A stretch of DNA of 64,000 bases from Cyanobium sp. NS01 (GTDB lineage: Bacteria > Cyanobacteriota > Cyanobacteriia > PCC-6307 > Cyanobiaceae), in contig NZ_CP047940.1 of assembly GCF_014280235.1 (NCBI RefSeq), forward strand, positions 372,001-436,000, written 5' to 3'. The notes beneath the pieces were generated by a model. It had not been told where the DNA came from. It was given only the letters and a program-made list of their open reading frames with translations, and did no database searches. Positions 33,574-42,689 of the stretch are shown here, in pieces (the stretch's first letter is position 1; each line of letters starts with the position of its first letter). The position numbers and the translations under genes were made by a program.

Positions 33574-34812
33574 GTGGCTGAGCTGCGCGCCCGCTGGCAC
33601 CAATCGCTCGCGGAGATTCCAGAGCCGGCCTGGGATGGGCTGCTGGCCGACGACCTGCCCTTCTACCGCTGGCGCTGGCTGCGGCAGCTGGAGGCCAGCG
33701 GCAGTGTGGTGCCCCGCCAGGGCTGGCAGGGCTGTCACCTAGGGCTCTGGAGCGGCGACACGCTGCTGGCGGTGGCACCGCTCTACCTCAAGGGCCACAG
33801 CTACGCCGAATTCATCTTCGACCAGAGCTTTGCCCAGCTCGCCGGCCAGCTGGGGCTGCGCTACTACCCCAAGCTCGTGGGCATGAGCCCGGTGAGCCCG
33901 GTGCAGGGCTACCGCTTCCTGATCGCCCCCGGGGAGGATGCCGCCGGCCTCACGGCCTTGATGCTGGAGCTGATCGATCGGTTCTGCCGCGACCAGGGCC
34001 TGCTGAGCTGCAATTTTCTCTACGTGGATCCCCAGTGGCAGCCCCTGGCCGAGGCCGCCGGCTGCGCCGCCTGGGTGAACCAGCAGAGCCAGTGGAGCAA
34101 CCCCGGCCACCGTCACTTCGATGACTACCTGGCCAGCTTCAATGCCAACCAACGCCGCAACATCAAGCGCGAGCGCAAGGCGGTGGGCGCCGCCGGGCTG
34201 CAGGTGACCCCCCTGGTGGGCGAGGCGATTCCGCCCGCCATGGTGGAGCGGATGCATGACTTCTACGCCCAGCATTGCGAGCGGTGGGGGCCCTGGGGCA
34301 GCAAATACCTCACTGAGCCATTTTTCGCGGCCGTGGGTGCCGATCCCGCCCTGCGCCGGGCCCTGGTGCTGTTCAGTGCCCATCGGGGAGATCCAGGCGA
34401 CCCCGTGGCGATGTCGCTGTGTGTGCGCGGTGGTGATCACCTCTGGGGGCGCTACTGGGGCAGCGAGGTGGCAATCGACTGCCTCCACTTCGAGGTCTGC
34501 TACTACGCGCCGATCGCCTGGGCGATTGAGGCCGGCATCCGCCATTTCGATCCGGGGGCGGGCGGCAGCCACAAGCGGCGGCGGGGCTTTGTGGCCCAGC
34601 CCCGGGTGAGCCTGCACCGCTGGAGCGATCCACGCTTTGACGCGATCCTGCGGGACTGGCTGCCGGGGGCCAATGCGGAGATGCTGCGGGAGATCGCTGC
34701 CATCAACGCCGAGCTGCCGTTCACGGCTGACTACGATCCACCCCATGTCCCAGGCACCCTCCCCCTCCCTCACAGCCCGCCAGCCTGCCCAGACCCGCCG
34801 GCAGCTGGATGA
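33574..34812 (+). CDS. FemAB-like / DUF482 GNAT-fold protein
   Basis: 412 aa from a GTG with a weak GGAG upstream. Family marks are WHQSLAEIPEPAWDGL at the N-terminus, ANQRRNIKRERKAV in the centre and FEVCYYAPIAWAIEAGIRHFDPGAGGSHKRRRGF. These belong to the PF04339 group (peptidogalycan biosynthesis-like, GNAT fold). Activity is unproven; transfer of an acyl or aminoacyl group is expected from the fold. Its last 68 bp overlap the next gene. Confidence 0.82.
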   Translation: MAELRARWHQSLAEIPEPAWDGLLADDLPFYRWRWLRQLEASGSVVPRQGWQGCHLGLWSGDTLLAVAPLYLKGHSYAEFIFDQSFAQLAGQLGLRYYPKLVGMSPVSPVQGYRFLIAPGEDAAGLTALMLELIDRFCRDQGLLSCNFLYVDPQWQPLAEAAGCAAWVNQQSQWSNPGHRHFDDYLASFNANQRRNIKRERKAVGAAGLQVTPLVGEAIPPAMVERMHDFYAQHCERWGPWGSKYLTEPFFAAVGADPALRRALVLFSAHRGDPGDPVAMSLCVRGGDHLWGRYWGSEVAIDCLHFEVCYYAPIAWAIEAGIRHFDPGAGGSHKRRRGFVAQPRVSLHRWSDPRFDAILRDWLPGANAEMLREIAAINAELPFTADYDPPHVPGTLPLPHSPPACPDPPAAG

Positions 34813-35158
34813 CGAGCTGTCGCGGCGGTTCATCGCCCTCGACCCGGCCGGCTATTTCCTGATCAGCGTTGATCCTGAGGCGGGTGAACTGGTGGTGGAG
34901 CACTACGGCAACGGCATCGATGAGCGGGGTCTGGCCACTGATCCCGACACCGGCGAAGTGCTGAGCTGCCGCGGCGCAGGCCCGAGGCAGCCGCTGGCGA
35001 TCTACCGCGGACGCACGGCCAAACAGCTGGGGGTGGTGCTGACTGAAGGAGAGGGCCCATCGCCGCTCAGCCGCCTCGACCACGCCCTCTACCTGGGCAG
35101 GGAACTCCAGAAGGCCGAGTGGTGCCTGGAGCAGGGTGTCACCTACATCCAGGACTGA
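34745..35158 (+). CDS. DUF4346 family protein
   Basis: 137 aa, soluble. The segment RRFIALDPAGYFLISVDPEAGELVVEHYGN and the end LDHALYLGRELQKAEWCLEQGVTYIQD fit the cyanobacterial DUF4346 family, which occurs alone or fused to enzyme domains. Function is unknown. The ATG lies inside the FemAB-like gene (68-bp overlap), so the two are probably coupled. Confidence 0.8.
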   Translation: MSQAPSPSLTARQPAQTRRQLDDELSRRFIALDPAGYFLISVDPEAGELVVEHYGNGIDERGLATDPDTGEVLSCRGAGPRQPLAIYRGRTAKQLGVVLTEGEGPSPLSRLDHALYLGRELQKAEWCLEQGVTYIQD

Positions 35159-35167
35159 ACCAAGCGA

Positions 35168-36781
35168 TCAGGCCGAAATCAGCTCAGGCACTGGTGCGGC
35201 TGTGGGCTCGGGAGGCTCCGGTGGAATCTGGGCCAGCTGGGCTTCGATTTCGTTGCGCACAATCGCCCTGTATTCGAGGAAGTGCTCGTTGTGGGCCAGG
35301 ATGGCGATGAAGCCCTTGAAGCGCTTCGGGTTATGGCGGGCCATGCCGTAGAGGGCCTTCCAGAAGCGGAAGCGGGTGCTACGGCGGATTCCCTGGCGCC
35401 AGATGATGATCGCCAGAGCGCGAAGATCAATCCAGCTCACGGGCTTCTTCGGGGTGCCTTCGGGCTCTGGAGTGAGGAACTCTTTGTATTTCTGGGGGGG
35501 CAGCTTCAGAAAGTAGTTGTAGACGCGATCAATGTAGGCGTGGGGCTCATAGAGCTTGGAGAAGGCATCCACATATTCATTGGCGATGTCACGAAGCGGC
35601 CTGGTGGGTACAAAATTGAGCAGGTTGGTCTGGTTCACGCCCTTCGCGGCTGACGAATCCTGAATCAGACGCCCTTCGCGTTCAAGTCGATGCCAGAGGG
35701 CCGTGTTGGGAAGGGCCTGGAGCATGCCCATCATCGCGTGGGGGATGCCGGTGCGGGTCACAAAGTCAACGATGCGATCGCCAGCTCCCTGCTTTTCGCC
35801 GTCGAAGCCGATGATGAAACCCGCCATCACCCGCATCCCATAGGAAGTGATCTTGTTGACGGAATCATCCAAAGAACTGCGGGTGTTCTGGAGCTTGCCC
35901 GCCACCTCCAGGCTGGCTTCATCCGGAGTCTCGATGCCGAGGAAGAGGCTCTCGAAGCGACACTCCACCATCATCTGCATCAACTCATCGTCGGCCGCCA
36001 GATCCACCGAGGCCTCGGTGGCGAAGCTGAACGGATAGCGATGCTCGATCTGCCACTGTTTCAGCACAGGCAGCAGGCGCTTCACATTGCGCTTGTTGCC
36101 GATGAAATTGTCATCCACCAGAAAGACCGAGCGGCGCCAACCGAGGTCGTAGAGCCGCTGCAGTTCGGCAACCAGCTGCTCGGGTTCTTTGGTACGAGGC
36201 TTGCGCCCATACAGCACGATGATGTCGCAGAACTCGCACTGGAACGGGCAGCCCCTGGAGAACTGCACCGACATTTCCGAGTAGGCCTCCATTTCCAGGA
36301 GGTCGAACCGAGGGATCGGGGTGCCGGTGACATCGGGCTTTTCACCGCCCGAATTGAAGCGGCCCTGCTGATCACCACGCTCCAGGGCCTCGATGAACAT
36401 CGGCAGGGTGATTTCACCCTCATCGAGCACCTTGAAGTCGGCCAGATCGAGCTCTGGAGCATCAGGGGTGGAGCTGGCGAAGGGTCCGCCCACGGCCACA
36501 GGCAAGCCCCGCTGCTTGGCCCTGGCGATCTGGGCCGCCATGTCGCCTTTCTGCACGATCATGCCGGAGATCACCACCAGCTCGGCCCAGTCCCACTCCG
36601 CCTCGGTCACCTCGCGTACGTTGCGGTCCACGAGCTTCATGGGCCACTCCTGGGGCAGCAGTGCCGCCACGGTGACCATGCCCAGGGGAGGCAGGAGCAC
36701 CTTGCGGTTCACCAGCTCCAGGATCTTTTCGTAGCTCCAGAACGTCTTGGGAAATTCCGGATAGATCAGCAGGGTGCGCAT
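35168..36781 (-). CDS. B12-binding-domain radical SAM protein (DUF4070 type)
   Basis: 537 aa from the ATG at 36781 (MRTLLIYPEFPKTFWSYEK). The frame is open 59 codons further, but those have no coding look. The N-terminal third is a cobalamin-binding-like Rossmann domain with VAVGGPFAS but no D-x-H-x-x-G, so cobalamin would lack a His ligand if bound. The radical SAM cluster is C178, C182 and C185 (RGCPFQCEFC), followed by DUF4070 from about 390. Relatives modify hopanoids, tetrapyrroles or lipids; the substrate here is unknown. Base composition is slightly less GC-rich than in its neighbours. Confidence 0.86.
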   Translation of the reverse strand: MRTLLIYPEFPKTFWSYEKILELVNRKVLLPPLGMVTVAALLPQEWPMKLVDRNVREVTEAEWDWAELVVISGMIVQKGDMAAQIARAKQRGLPVAVGGPFASSTPDAPELDLADFKVLDEGEITLPMFIEALERGDQQGRFNSGGEKPDVTGTPIPRFDLLEMEAYSEMSVQFSRGCPFQCEFCDIIVLYGRKPRTKEPEQLVAELQRLYDLGWRRSVFLVDDNFIGNKRNVKRLLPVLKQWQIEHRYPFSFATEASVDLAADDELMQMMVECRFESLFLGIETPDEASLEVAGKLQNTRSSLDDSVNKITSYGMRVMAGFIIGFDGEKQGAGDRIVDFVTRTGIPHAMMGMLQALPNTALWHRLEREGRLIQDSSAAKGVNQTNLLNFVPTRPLRDIANEYVDAFSKLYEPHAYIDRVYNYFLKLPPQKYKEFLTPEPEGTPKKPVSWIDLRALAIIIWRQGIRRSTRFRFWKALYGMARHNPKRFKGFIAILAHNEHFLEYRAIVRNEIEAQLAQIPPEPPEPTAAPVPELISA

Positions 36782-37049
36782 GGGGGGTCTCGACGTGGCC
36801 GGAACAACGGGGCCAACACAGGTGGCCGTCGGAACGTTGCTGAGCTGGGGGGTGCTGAGGTGAAGGGAGCTGACGGAAAGGGTCTGAAGCGGCGGTTCGA
36901 TCGGCTTCAGGAGAGCGGCTTGGCCGGTTGGGCCGCCTGGGTGGGCCTCCGGACCCATTGTGGGCGCACCCTAGGCAGAAGGCCGGGCCGGTGCCTGGCG
37001 AGCCGGGCCTCTGCTGTAATGGGCACACGACTTTGCAGCAGAGGCCACG
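36782..37049. promoter_or_regulatory. divergent upstream region of the radical SAM gene and petL
   Basis: 268 bp without a credible gene. The petL-proximal end holds the inverted repeat described separately and TGTAAT (37015-37020) as the best -10 candidate toward petL. Confidence 0.45.
37006..37046 (+). promoter_or_regulatory. 11-bp inverted repeat covering the petL ribosome-binding site
   Basis: GGCCTCTGCTG (37006-37016) and CAGCAGAGGCC (37036-37046) are perfect complements separated by 19 nt; the ATG is at 37050. The right arm holds GAGG, the only Shine-Dalgarno-like sequence. If transcribed in full, the stem would hide it. TGTAAT overlaps the end of the left arm, so if that is the -10, the repeat would act as a DNA operator instead. 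Confidence 0.55.
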
Positions 37050-37142
37050 ATGGGTGTAGCGATCTACCTGGGTCTGGTCGGGGGCGGCCTGGTCGCCGCG
37101 TTGCTGGGCTCAGTGCTGTTGCGCAGGATCAAGCTGATCTGA
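37050..37142 (+). CDS. petL: cytochrome b6f complex subunit PetL (subunit 6)
   Basis: A 30-aa protein, [20 protein letters not shown] plus VLLRRIKLI, with a single membrane span and the IKLI end seen in cyanobacterial PetL. It stabilises the b6f dimer. The family evidence is limited by its size, and another tiny photosynthetic subunit cannot be excluded. The stop lies 14 bp inside the 3' end of the convergent rimO gene. Confidence 0.72.
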   Translation: MGVAIYLGLVGGGLVAALLGSVLLRRIKLI

Positions 37143-38532
37143 GCCGGCTGGCGGCCACGGCATCGCCCACCATGGCTGCGGCGCCCACCACCTCGCCCAC
37201 GAGGTCGTAGGTGTCCGCTGCGGTGATCCGCACCGGCACCATCGTTCCCGGCGCCGCACAGAGGCCGCCGACGCCCGGCAGCACCCTCACATCCCCGTCC
37301 ACATCTGGCGCGAAACGGGCACAGCGGCCCAGCATCTCACCGCTGGATGGGTTCTCCTGCTCAACCAACACGTCCACGATCCTGCCCACCCAGGCGGCGT
37401 TCCGCTCGGCGGCGATCGGTTGCTGCAGGGCCATCAGCCGATCCCTGCGCTGCTCAGCCACGGCCGCCGGCACGGGGTTCGGCAGGTCCACGGCCGCGGT
37501 GCCGTCCTCGGGTGAGAACGTGAACACGCCTACGTGGTCGAAGCGCTGCTCGGCCACGAAGTTCAGCAGGTGCTGGAAGTGCTCCTCGGTTTCACCCGGG
37601 AAGCCCACGATGAAGGTGGTGCGCAGCACGGCATCGGGGAGCTGCTCGCGGATCCGCTGCAGCAGGTCGCCGCGCACATTGGCCTGCCAGGGGCGGTTCA
37701 TGGCCCGCAGCACGTCCGGATGGCTGTGCTGCAGCGGCAGATCCAGGTAGGGCAGCACATTGGCCACGTCCCGGTAGGCCGCCAGCACCTCGGCCGTGAG
37801 CCCGGTGGGATAGGCGTAGTGAACGCGGATCCAGGGGATGTCCACCTCTCCGAGGGTCCGGAGCAGCTCGGCCAGGTGGGGCTTGCCGTAGAGGTCGAGG
37901 CCGTAGTTGGTGCTGATCTGGCTGATCAACACCAGTTCCTTCACCCCCTGGGCCGCCAGGCTGTGGGCTTCGGCCACGATCGATTCGATCGGTCGGGAGC
38001 GCTGGTCGCCGCGCAGCTTGGGGATGATGCAGAAGGCGCAGCGGTAGTCGCAGCCCTCCGCCACCTTGAGGTAGGCCACGGCCTCGGAGGTGGTGCGGTA
38101 GCGGGGCAGGTGCTCGTCGGCCACGAAGGTGGGGGTGGCGCTCACCTGGTTGACCCGCTCGCCGGCCTCCACCCGCTCCAGCACGCTCACGATGTGCTGA
38201 TAGTCGCCGGTGCCCACGATCGCCCTGGCCTCCGGCAGGCTTTCGAGCAACTCCTCCTGAAAGTGCTGGGCCAGGCAGCCGGCGATGATCAGCTCCTTGC
38301 CCTGTTCAGCCAGCTCAACCAGGGTGCGCACCGATTCCTCGCGGGCGTCCTGGATGAAGCTGCAGGTGTTCACCACCACCACGCTGGCCTCGCTCTCATC
38401 GGCGCTCACGCCGTAGCCCGCCTCAGCCAGCAGGCCGAGCATGTGCTCGGTGTCCACCCGGTTCTTCTCGCAGCCCAGGTGGGCGAAGGCGATGGTGGCC
38501 GGGGAGGAGCCGTTGGGGCGGGCGGAACTCAT
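37129..38532 (-). CDS. rimO: ribosomal protein S12 methylthiotransferase
   Basis: Adds a methylthio group to Asp of ribosomal protein S12. The N-terminal cluster Cys are C21 (LGCEKNRVD), C57 (NTCSF) and C86 (AGCLAQ); the radical SAM Cys are C161, C165 and C168 (CDYRCAFC). A C-terminal TRAM domain (about 400-460) completes the 467-aa protein. The [11 protein letters not shown] start distinguishes RimO from MiaB. Confidence 0.94.
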   Translation of the reverse strand: MSSARPNGSSPATIAFAHLGCEKNRVDTEHMLGLLAEAGYGVSADESEASVVVVNTCSFIQDAREESVRTLVELAEQGKELIIAGCLAQHFQEELLESLPEARAIVGTGDYQHIVSVLERVEAGERVNQVSATPTFVADEHLPRYRTTSEAVAYLKVAEGCDYRCAFCIIPKLRGDQRSRPIESIVAEAHSLAAQGVKELVLISQISTNYGLDLYGKPHLAELLRTLGEVDIPWIRVHYAYPTGLTAEVLAAYRDVANVLPYLDLPLQHSHPDVLRAMNRPWQANVRGDLLQRIREQLPDAVLRTTFIVGFPGETEEHFQHLLNFVAEQRFDHVGVFTFSPEDGTAAVDLPNPVPAAVAEQRRDRLMALQQPIAAERNAAWVGRIVDVLVEQENPSSGEMLGRCARFAPDVDGDVRVLPGVGGLCAAPGTMVPVRITAADTYDLVGEVVGAAAMVGDAVAASRLRSA

Positions 38533-38658
38533 GGGCAGGGGTTGGCCGATCCACCACCCTATGGGGGAGGGGATTGCGCTGGCCCGAGTGTCCTGCTGCG
38601 GCGACCATGCCGTTGAGGCGGCTGCGAGAATCCGTGGACTGCCGACCTCCTGCTGTCG

Positions 38659-39582
38659 ATGACCTCCAGCCGACTCAGCGATCGCCTCAACAGTTCCCGC
38701 CGCCGGGGCGATCCCGGCAAGCGCTGGGTGCGGGTGGTGTTGTCCGTTCTGGCCACGGTGGGCGTGATCGACACGGGCACCATCACCCTGCAGCGCTGGG
38801 GCCTGTTCGGCCAGCTGTCCTGTCCGGGCGGCGCCGAGGGCTGCGACATGGTGTTGAACAGCGCCTGGGGCAGCCTGCTGGGCCAGCCTTTATCGCTGTT
38901 CGGCTTCCTGGCCTACCTGGCCATGCTGCTGATGGCGGTGGTGCCTCTGGTGCTCAAGGGTGACCTGCGCGATCGCCTGGGCTCTCTGAGCTGGTGGGGC
39001 ATGTTGCTCACCAGCATCGGCATGGCGGTGTTCAGCCTGCTGCTGATGGGCGTGATGGTGCTGAAGATCCAGGCCTTCTGCTTCTTCTGCGTGCTCTCGG
39101 CTGTGGTCAGCGTGTCGCTGCTGGTGTTCACCCTGCTGGGCGGCAGCTGGGACGACCGCGGCCAGCTGCTGTTTCGCGGCGTGCTGGTGGCCCTGGCGGT
39201 GGGGCTGATCGGCCTCGGGTGGGCCACGGCCGTGGACCGCCCCGTGGTCAAGACCCTGCCTGGGACTCCGCCAGTGGTGGAGACCGAGAGCACCCCCCTG
39301 ACCCTGGCCCTGGCCGAACACCTCACTGAGACTGGAGCCGTGATGTACTCCGCCTACTGGTGCCCCCACTGCCAGGATCAGAAGGAGATGTTCGGCCAGG
39401 AGGCCAGCAAGAAGCTCAAGGTGATCGAGTGCGCCGAGGATGGTGTGGGCAGCCAGAAGGCCCTCTGTGACAGCAAGGGCGTGCAGGGCTTCCCCACCTG
39501 GGAGATCAATGGCCAGCTCGATTCCGGTGTCAAGCCCCTGGAGCGCCTGGCCCAGGTGAGTGGCTTCCAGCCCCAAAGCTGA
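38659..39582 (+). CDS. VKOR-thioredoxin fusion, disulfide-forming oxidoreductase
   Basis: 307 aa: a vitamin K epoxide reductase-type membrane domain with four or five spans and the cysteines C55/C62 and C141/C144 (CFFC), then a thioredoxin-like domain with WCPHC (C235/C238). In cyanobacteria and plants (LTO1) this fusion forms disulfides in lumenal or periplasmic proteins using quinone. All six key Cys are present. It converges with nadB (6-bp gap). Confidence 0.93.
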   Translation: MTSSRLSDRLNSSRRRGDPGKRWVRVVLSVLATVGVIDTGTITLQRWGLFGQLSCPGGAEGCDMVLNSAWGSLLGQPLSLFGFLAYLAMLLMAVVPLVLKGDLRDRLGSLSWWGMLLTSIGMAVFSLLLMGVMVLKIQAFCFFCVLSAVVSVSLLVFTLLGGSWDDRGQLLFRGVLVALAVGLIGLGWATAVDRPVVKTLPGTPPVVETESTPLTLALAEHLTETGAVMYSAYWCPHCQDQKEMFGQEASKKLKVIECAEDGVGSQKALCDSKGVQGFPTWEINGQLDSGVKPLERLAQVSGFQPQS

Positions 39583-39588
39583 CCGGCT

Positions 39589-41247
39589 TCAGGCCTCGCT
39601 GTGCCGATGGCCAGTGGGCCCCTGCTTCACGGCGGCCGTGCTGATCGGCCTGCCGCGGCCTTGGCAGCTGTGCACCCGCCAGAAGGGCTGGCTGCTGGGC
39701 GTGTCGGTGCGGAAGTGGCCACCGCGGCTCTCCTGGCGGAACAGGGCGGCCTCCATCAGCAGCTCCGCCAGCACCAGACGCTGGTGCAGCTCCTGGTGCA
39801 GGGGCCAGCTCTGCCGTGACGCCGGCGTCAGCTGGAGCCGCTGACCCACGCCCAGTCCCTGAACCCTTTGCCAGCTGGGGTCGTGTTCCAGGCTGCGGCG
39901 TTGGCGTCGAATCGTGGTCATACTCTTGGCCAGGGCCTGGCCCTGGCGTTCCACCCCCGCCACCTGCCAGCACAGCTGTCTGAGCTCCTGGATCTGCTCC
40001 TTCAGCGCTGACGACCCCAGCCTCGGTGCGGCGAGGACCCCGGCCGCCTCGGCGAGCTCCTCTGGGGCGGCTGAGGGCCCGAGCGCGATCTGGCGCAGCT
40101 GCCGGGCGAACACCAGGCACTCCATCAGGGAGTTGCTGGCCAGTCGGTTGGCCCCGTGCACGCCGCTGCAGGCCAGTTCTCCCACGGCATAGAGCCCAGG
40201 CAGGGTGGTGGCAGCGGCCAGGTCGGTGCGGACACCGCCCATCCAGTAGTGGGCCGCTGGTGCCACAGGTAACGGCTCTGCTGTGGGCTCCAGTCCCAGC
40301 TCCCGGCAGCGCCCCAGGATCGTGGGGAACTGGCGGCTCAGGTGCTCCTGGCCGATCGGCCTGAGGTCGAGCCAGAGATGGTCCACCCCCTGCTGCCGCA
40401 TCCGCCGTGCCAGGGCCCGGCTCACCTGGTCCCTCGGGGCCAGATCCCCCCCCTCCAGCTCCGCCACCGGGCTGGCCCCGCTCCCGTCCAGCAACCGGGC
40501 CCCTTCGCCGCGCACCGCCTCGGAGATCAGGAAATGGGGGGCCCCGGGCAGCATCAGGGCCGTGGGGTGGAACTGCACGAACTCCAGGTCGCGCACCTCG
40601 GCACCGGCCTGCCAGGCCATCGCCAGGCCATCGCCACTGGAATGGGTCGGGTTGGTGGTATGGGCGAACAGATGGCCGCCGCCGCCGGTGGCCAGCACCA
40701 CGGCCCTGGCCCGCAGCCAGTGGATCTGATCTCCCTCCAGAAGCTGCAGCCCGCAGCAGCGCCCCGCCTCCACCAGCAGCTGCAGGGCCACCACCCCCTG
40801 GCGCTGCTCCAGGCCGGGGCGGCGACGCACCTCCCGCTCCAGGGCATCCACGAGGGCGCCGCCGGTGCGGTCCTGGGCGTGCAGCACGCGCCGGTGGCTG
40901 TGGGCGGCCTCCAGGGTGGTGCTGAGGGCGGTGCCGTGGCGGTCGAAGGCCATGCCGAGCTCCAGCAGGCGTTGCACGCAGCCGGGGGCCTCATGCACCA
41001 GCAGTTCCACGGCCTCGAGGTCGCAGAGGCCGGCGCCGGCTTTGAGGGTGTCGTCGCGGTGGCTGGCAAAGCTGTCGGTGGCGCTGGTCACGGCAGCAAT
41101 GCCGCCCTGGGCCCAGCGGCTGGCGGAGCGGGGTTTGCGCTCCTTGCTCAGCAGCAGCACCCGCAGACCAGCGGGCAGCTCCAGGCAGCTCATCAGCCCG
41201 GCGGCGCCGCCTCCCACCACCACCACATCCCAGTCACACTGCGCCAT
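39589..41247 (-). CDS. nadB: L-aspartate oxidase
   Basis: Oxidises aspartate to iminoaspartate, the first step of NAD synthesis. The FAD motif VVVGGGAAGLMS is at residues 9-20, SRWAQGGIAAV at 43-53, then HGANRLASNSLMECLVF with the active-site Arg. The C-terminal helical domain is about 120 residues. The total, 552 aa, is normal for cyanobacteria. Confidence 0.93.
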   Translation of the reverse strand: MAQCDWDVVVVGGGAAGLMSCLELPAGLRVLLLSKERKPRSASRWAQGGIAAVTSATDSFASHRDDTLKAGAGLCDLEAVELLVHEAPGCVQRLLELGMAFDRHGTALSTTLEAAHSHRRVLHAQDRTGGALVDALEREVRRRPGLEQRQGVVALQLLVEAGRCCGLQLLEGDQIHWLRARAVVLATGGGGHLFAHTTNPTHSSGDGLAMAWQAGAEVRDLEFVQFHPTALMLPGAPHFLISEAVRGEGARLLDGSGASPVAELEGGDLAPRDQVSRALARRMRQQGVDHLWLDLRPIGQEHLSRQFPTILGRCRELGLEPTAEPLPVAPAAHYWMGGVRTDLAAATTLPGLYAVGELACSGVHGANRLASNSLMECLVFARQLRQIALGPSAAPEELAEAAGVLAAPRLGSSALKEQIQELRQLCWQVAGVERQGQALAKSMTTIRRQRRSLEHDPSWQRVQGLGVGQRLQLTPASRQSWPLHQELHQRLVLAELLMEAALFRQESRGGHFRTDTPSSQPFWRVHSCQGRGRPISTAAVKQGPTGHRHSEA

Positions 41248-41279
41248 GGGTGCTGCGGGCTCGGGGCTGCCGCCGGCAT

Positions 41280-41307
41280 GAAAAAAGCCGCCGGAAAGCC
41301 CCGACGG
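41280..41307 (-). terminator. intrinsic terminator downstream of psbU
   Basis: On the minus strand the stem GCCGTCGG, loop GGCTTT, CCGGCGGC is followed by six T residues. It starts about 35 bp after the psbU stop and lies just before the nadB start, so it separates the two tandem genes. Confidence 0.9.
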
Positions 41308-41340
41308 CGTTCAACGGTGCAGGAAGCCTAGGGGCTGGCT

Positions 41341-41718
41341 TCAGCGGTACTGCCCGTCGTTGATGCGATCGAAGCCCTCGTTCAGGGCAATGGAGGCCGG
41401 GGTCACGGTGAAGTTGTCCTTGTACTTGTTGAACAGCTCCTTCTGGCGCTCGGTGAGGTCGAGGTTCAGCACGTCATCGACGCTGTCGTAGGGGCCGCCC
41501 AGCACGATCTTGCCGGCCAGGGTGGGGTACATGCCGGGGTAGTCCTGGAAGCGGCGCACGGAACTGTTGTTGAGGTCCACCTTGCCGCCGCGTTCAGCGA
41601 TCTTGTCGTCGGCGGTGTTGCGACGCTCAGCCGCCACCGCTGCCGGAGGCAGCACCAGAGTGACCAGCAATCCGGCCAGCACAAGACCACTCATCAGCCA
41701 GGCAGCCAGCCTTTTCAT
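41341..41718 (-). CDS. psbU: photosystem II 12 kDa extrinsic protein PsbU
   Basis: Lumenal protein that stabilises the oxygen-evolving complex. The ATG at 41718 gives 125 aa: a signal peptide (MKRLAAWLMSGLVLAGLL, cleaved near AVA-AE) and the PsbU domain with KVDLNNSSVRRFQDYPGMYPTLAGKIV and the helix-hairpin-helix GGPYDSVDDVLNL. The frame is open 16 more codons, but those precede the natural signal peptide. Confidence 0.95.
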   Translation of the reverse strand: MKRLAAWLMSGLVLAGLLVTLVLPPAAVAAERRNTADDKIAERGGKVDLNNSSVRRFQDYPGMYPTLAGKIVLGGPYDSVDDVLNLDLTERQKELFNKYKDNFTVTPASIALNEGFDRINDGQYR

Positions 41719-41832
41719 CACGAGAACTCTCCGGAGAAGGACAGGAACAGGCGGTGGCCGGACCACCGACCGCTAACCGTACAGAAGGGAATCGTCTGAA
41801 ATCCCCCCAGCCCTTCAGGCATTTGCAGATCT

Positions 41833-42627
41833 TCAGATCAGGCCGGTGAGGCCCGGGGCCAGCAGAGCCAGCAGCAGAAACAGGCCGTCCACGGCCAGGG
41901 TGGTGATCAGGGTGGCGCCCACCACCTGACCCAGCTCGCCTCGCTGCCACAGCCAGCGGCTGGCCGCGAGCAGCAGGGCGGCAAAGCCGGCCACCAGGGC
42001 CAGGCAGGCCGGCTGCAGCACCTGCAGCCCTGCGGCGTGCAGCACCAGCATCGCCTCGCCGCCTGGGGCGGCGAGGGCCTCGGGCCAGAGGGGCATCAGG
42101 CCGGTGGCGGCGATGGCCGCGTCGGTGCTGGCCGTGCCGATCAGGGAACCCAGGTAGAAGCCGCAGGCCAGGCGCCAGCGGCTGCCCAGGCCCGCCAGGG
42201 CCAGGGGCAGGGCAAAGGCTTCGATCGGCAGATGCCAGAGGGGATGCAGACGGGCCCAGCCCCAGAACAGCGAACCGGCCAGCCAGCTGCCGGAGAAGCC
42301 CACCAGCAGCAGTCCGAGATGGCGTAGCCGGGGCTCGCTGCGGCGCTCCAGACCCAGGCCGATCGCCAACAGAACAGCGGTGAATAGCACTGAGCTGGCG
42401 GGCGCGAACCGCACCCAGGGGGCCTGCAGGAACACCGGCAGGGCCACCAGCACCACGCTGATGACCACCAGGCCGAGGCGGGGCTGCAGCAGCGTCTCAG
42501 TCGATGAGGCCTGGGGTCTGGCCGGGCCGGCTCCCACCAGGCGAGGGGTCAGAGCGTCAGAGACGGTCGGTCGAGGCAGTGTGCTGGCGGGAGCCCCGAT
42601 CACCGTGTTGTGAAGAAAGTTGTGCAA
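41833..42627 (-). CDS. DUF3120-like multi-spanning membrane protein
   Basis: 264 aa. After about 50 disordered N-terminal residues there are six or seven hydrophobic helices. The segments LAGSLFWGWARLHPLWHLPIEAFALP and GFYLGSLIGTASTDAAIAATGLMPLWP are the recognisable blocks of the cyanobacterial DUF3120 family. No function is known. It is divergent from uppP. Confidence 0.75.
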   Translation of the reverse strand: MHNFLHNTVIGAPASTLPRPTVSDALTPRLVGAGPARPQASSTETLLQPRLGLVVISVVLVALPVFLQAPWVRFAPASSVLFTAVLLAIGLGLERRSEPRLRHLGLLLVGFSGSWLAGSLFWGWARLHPLWHLPIEAFALPLALAGLGSRWRLACGFYLGSLIGTASTDAAIAATGLMPLWPEALAAPGGEAMLVLHAAGLQVLQPACLALVAGFAALLLAASRWLWQRGELGQVVGATLITTLAVDGLFLLLALLAPGLTGLI

Positions 42628-42689
42628 CCTTAAGGGGTCTGCAGCACCCGCCTGGCCATAGGGTCGGCCATCGATGCGCTCCCACCGGG

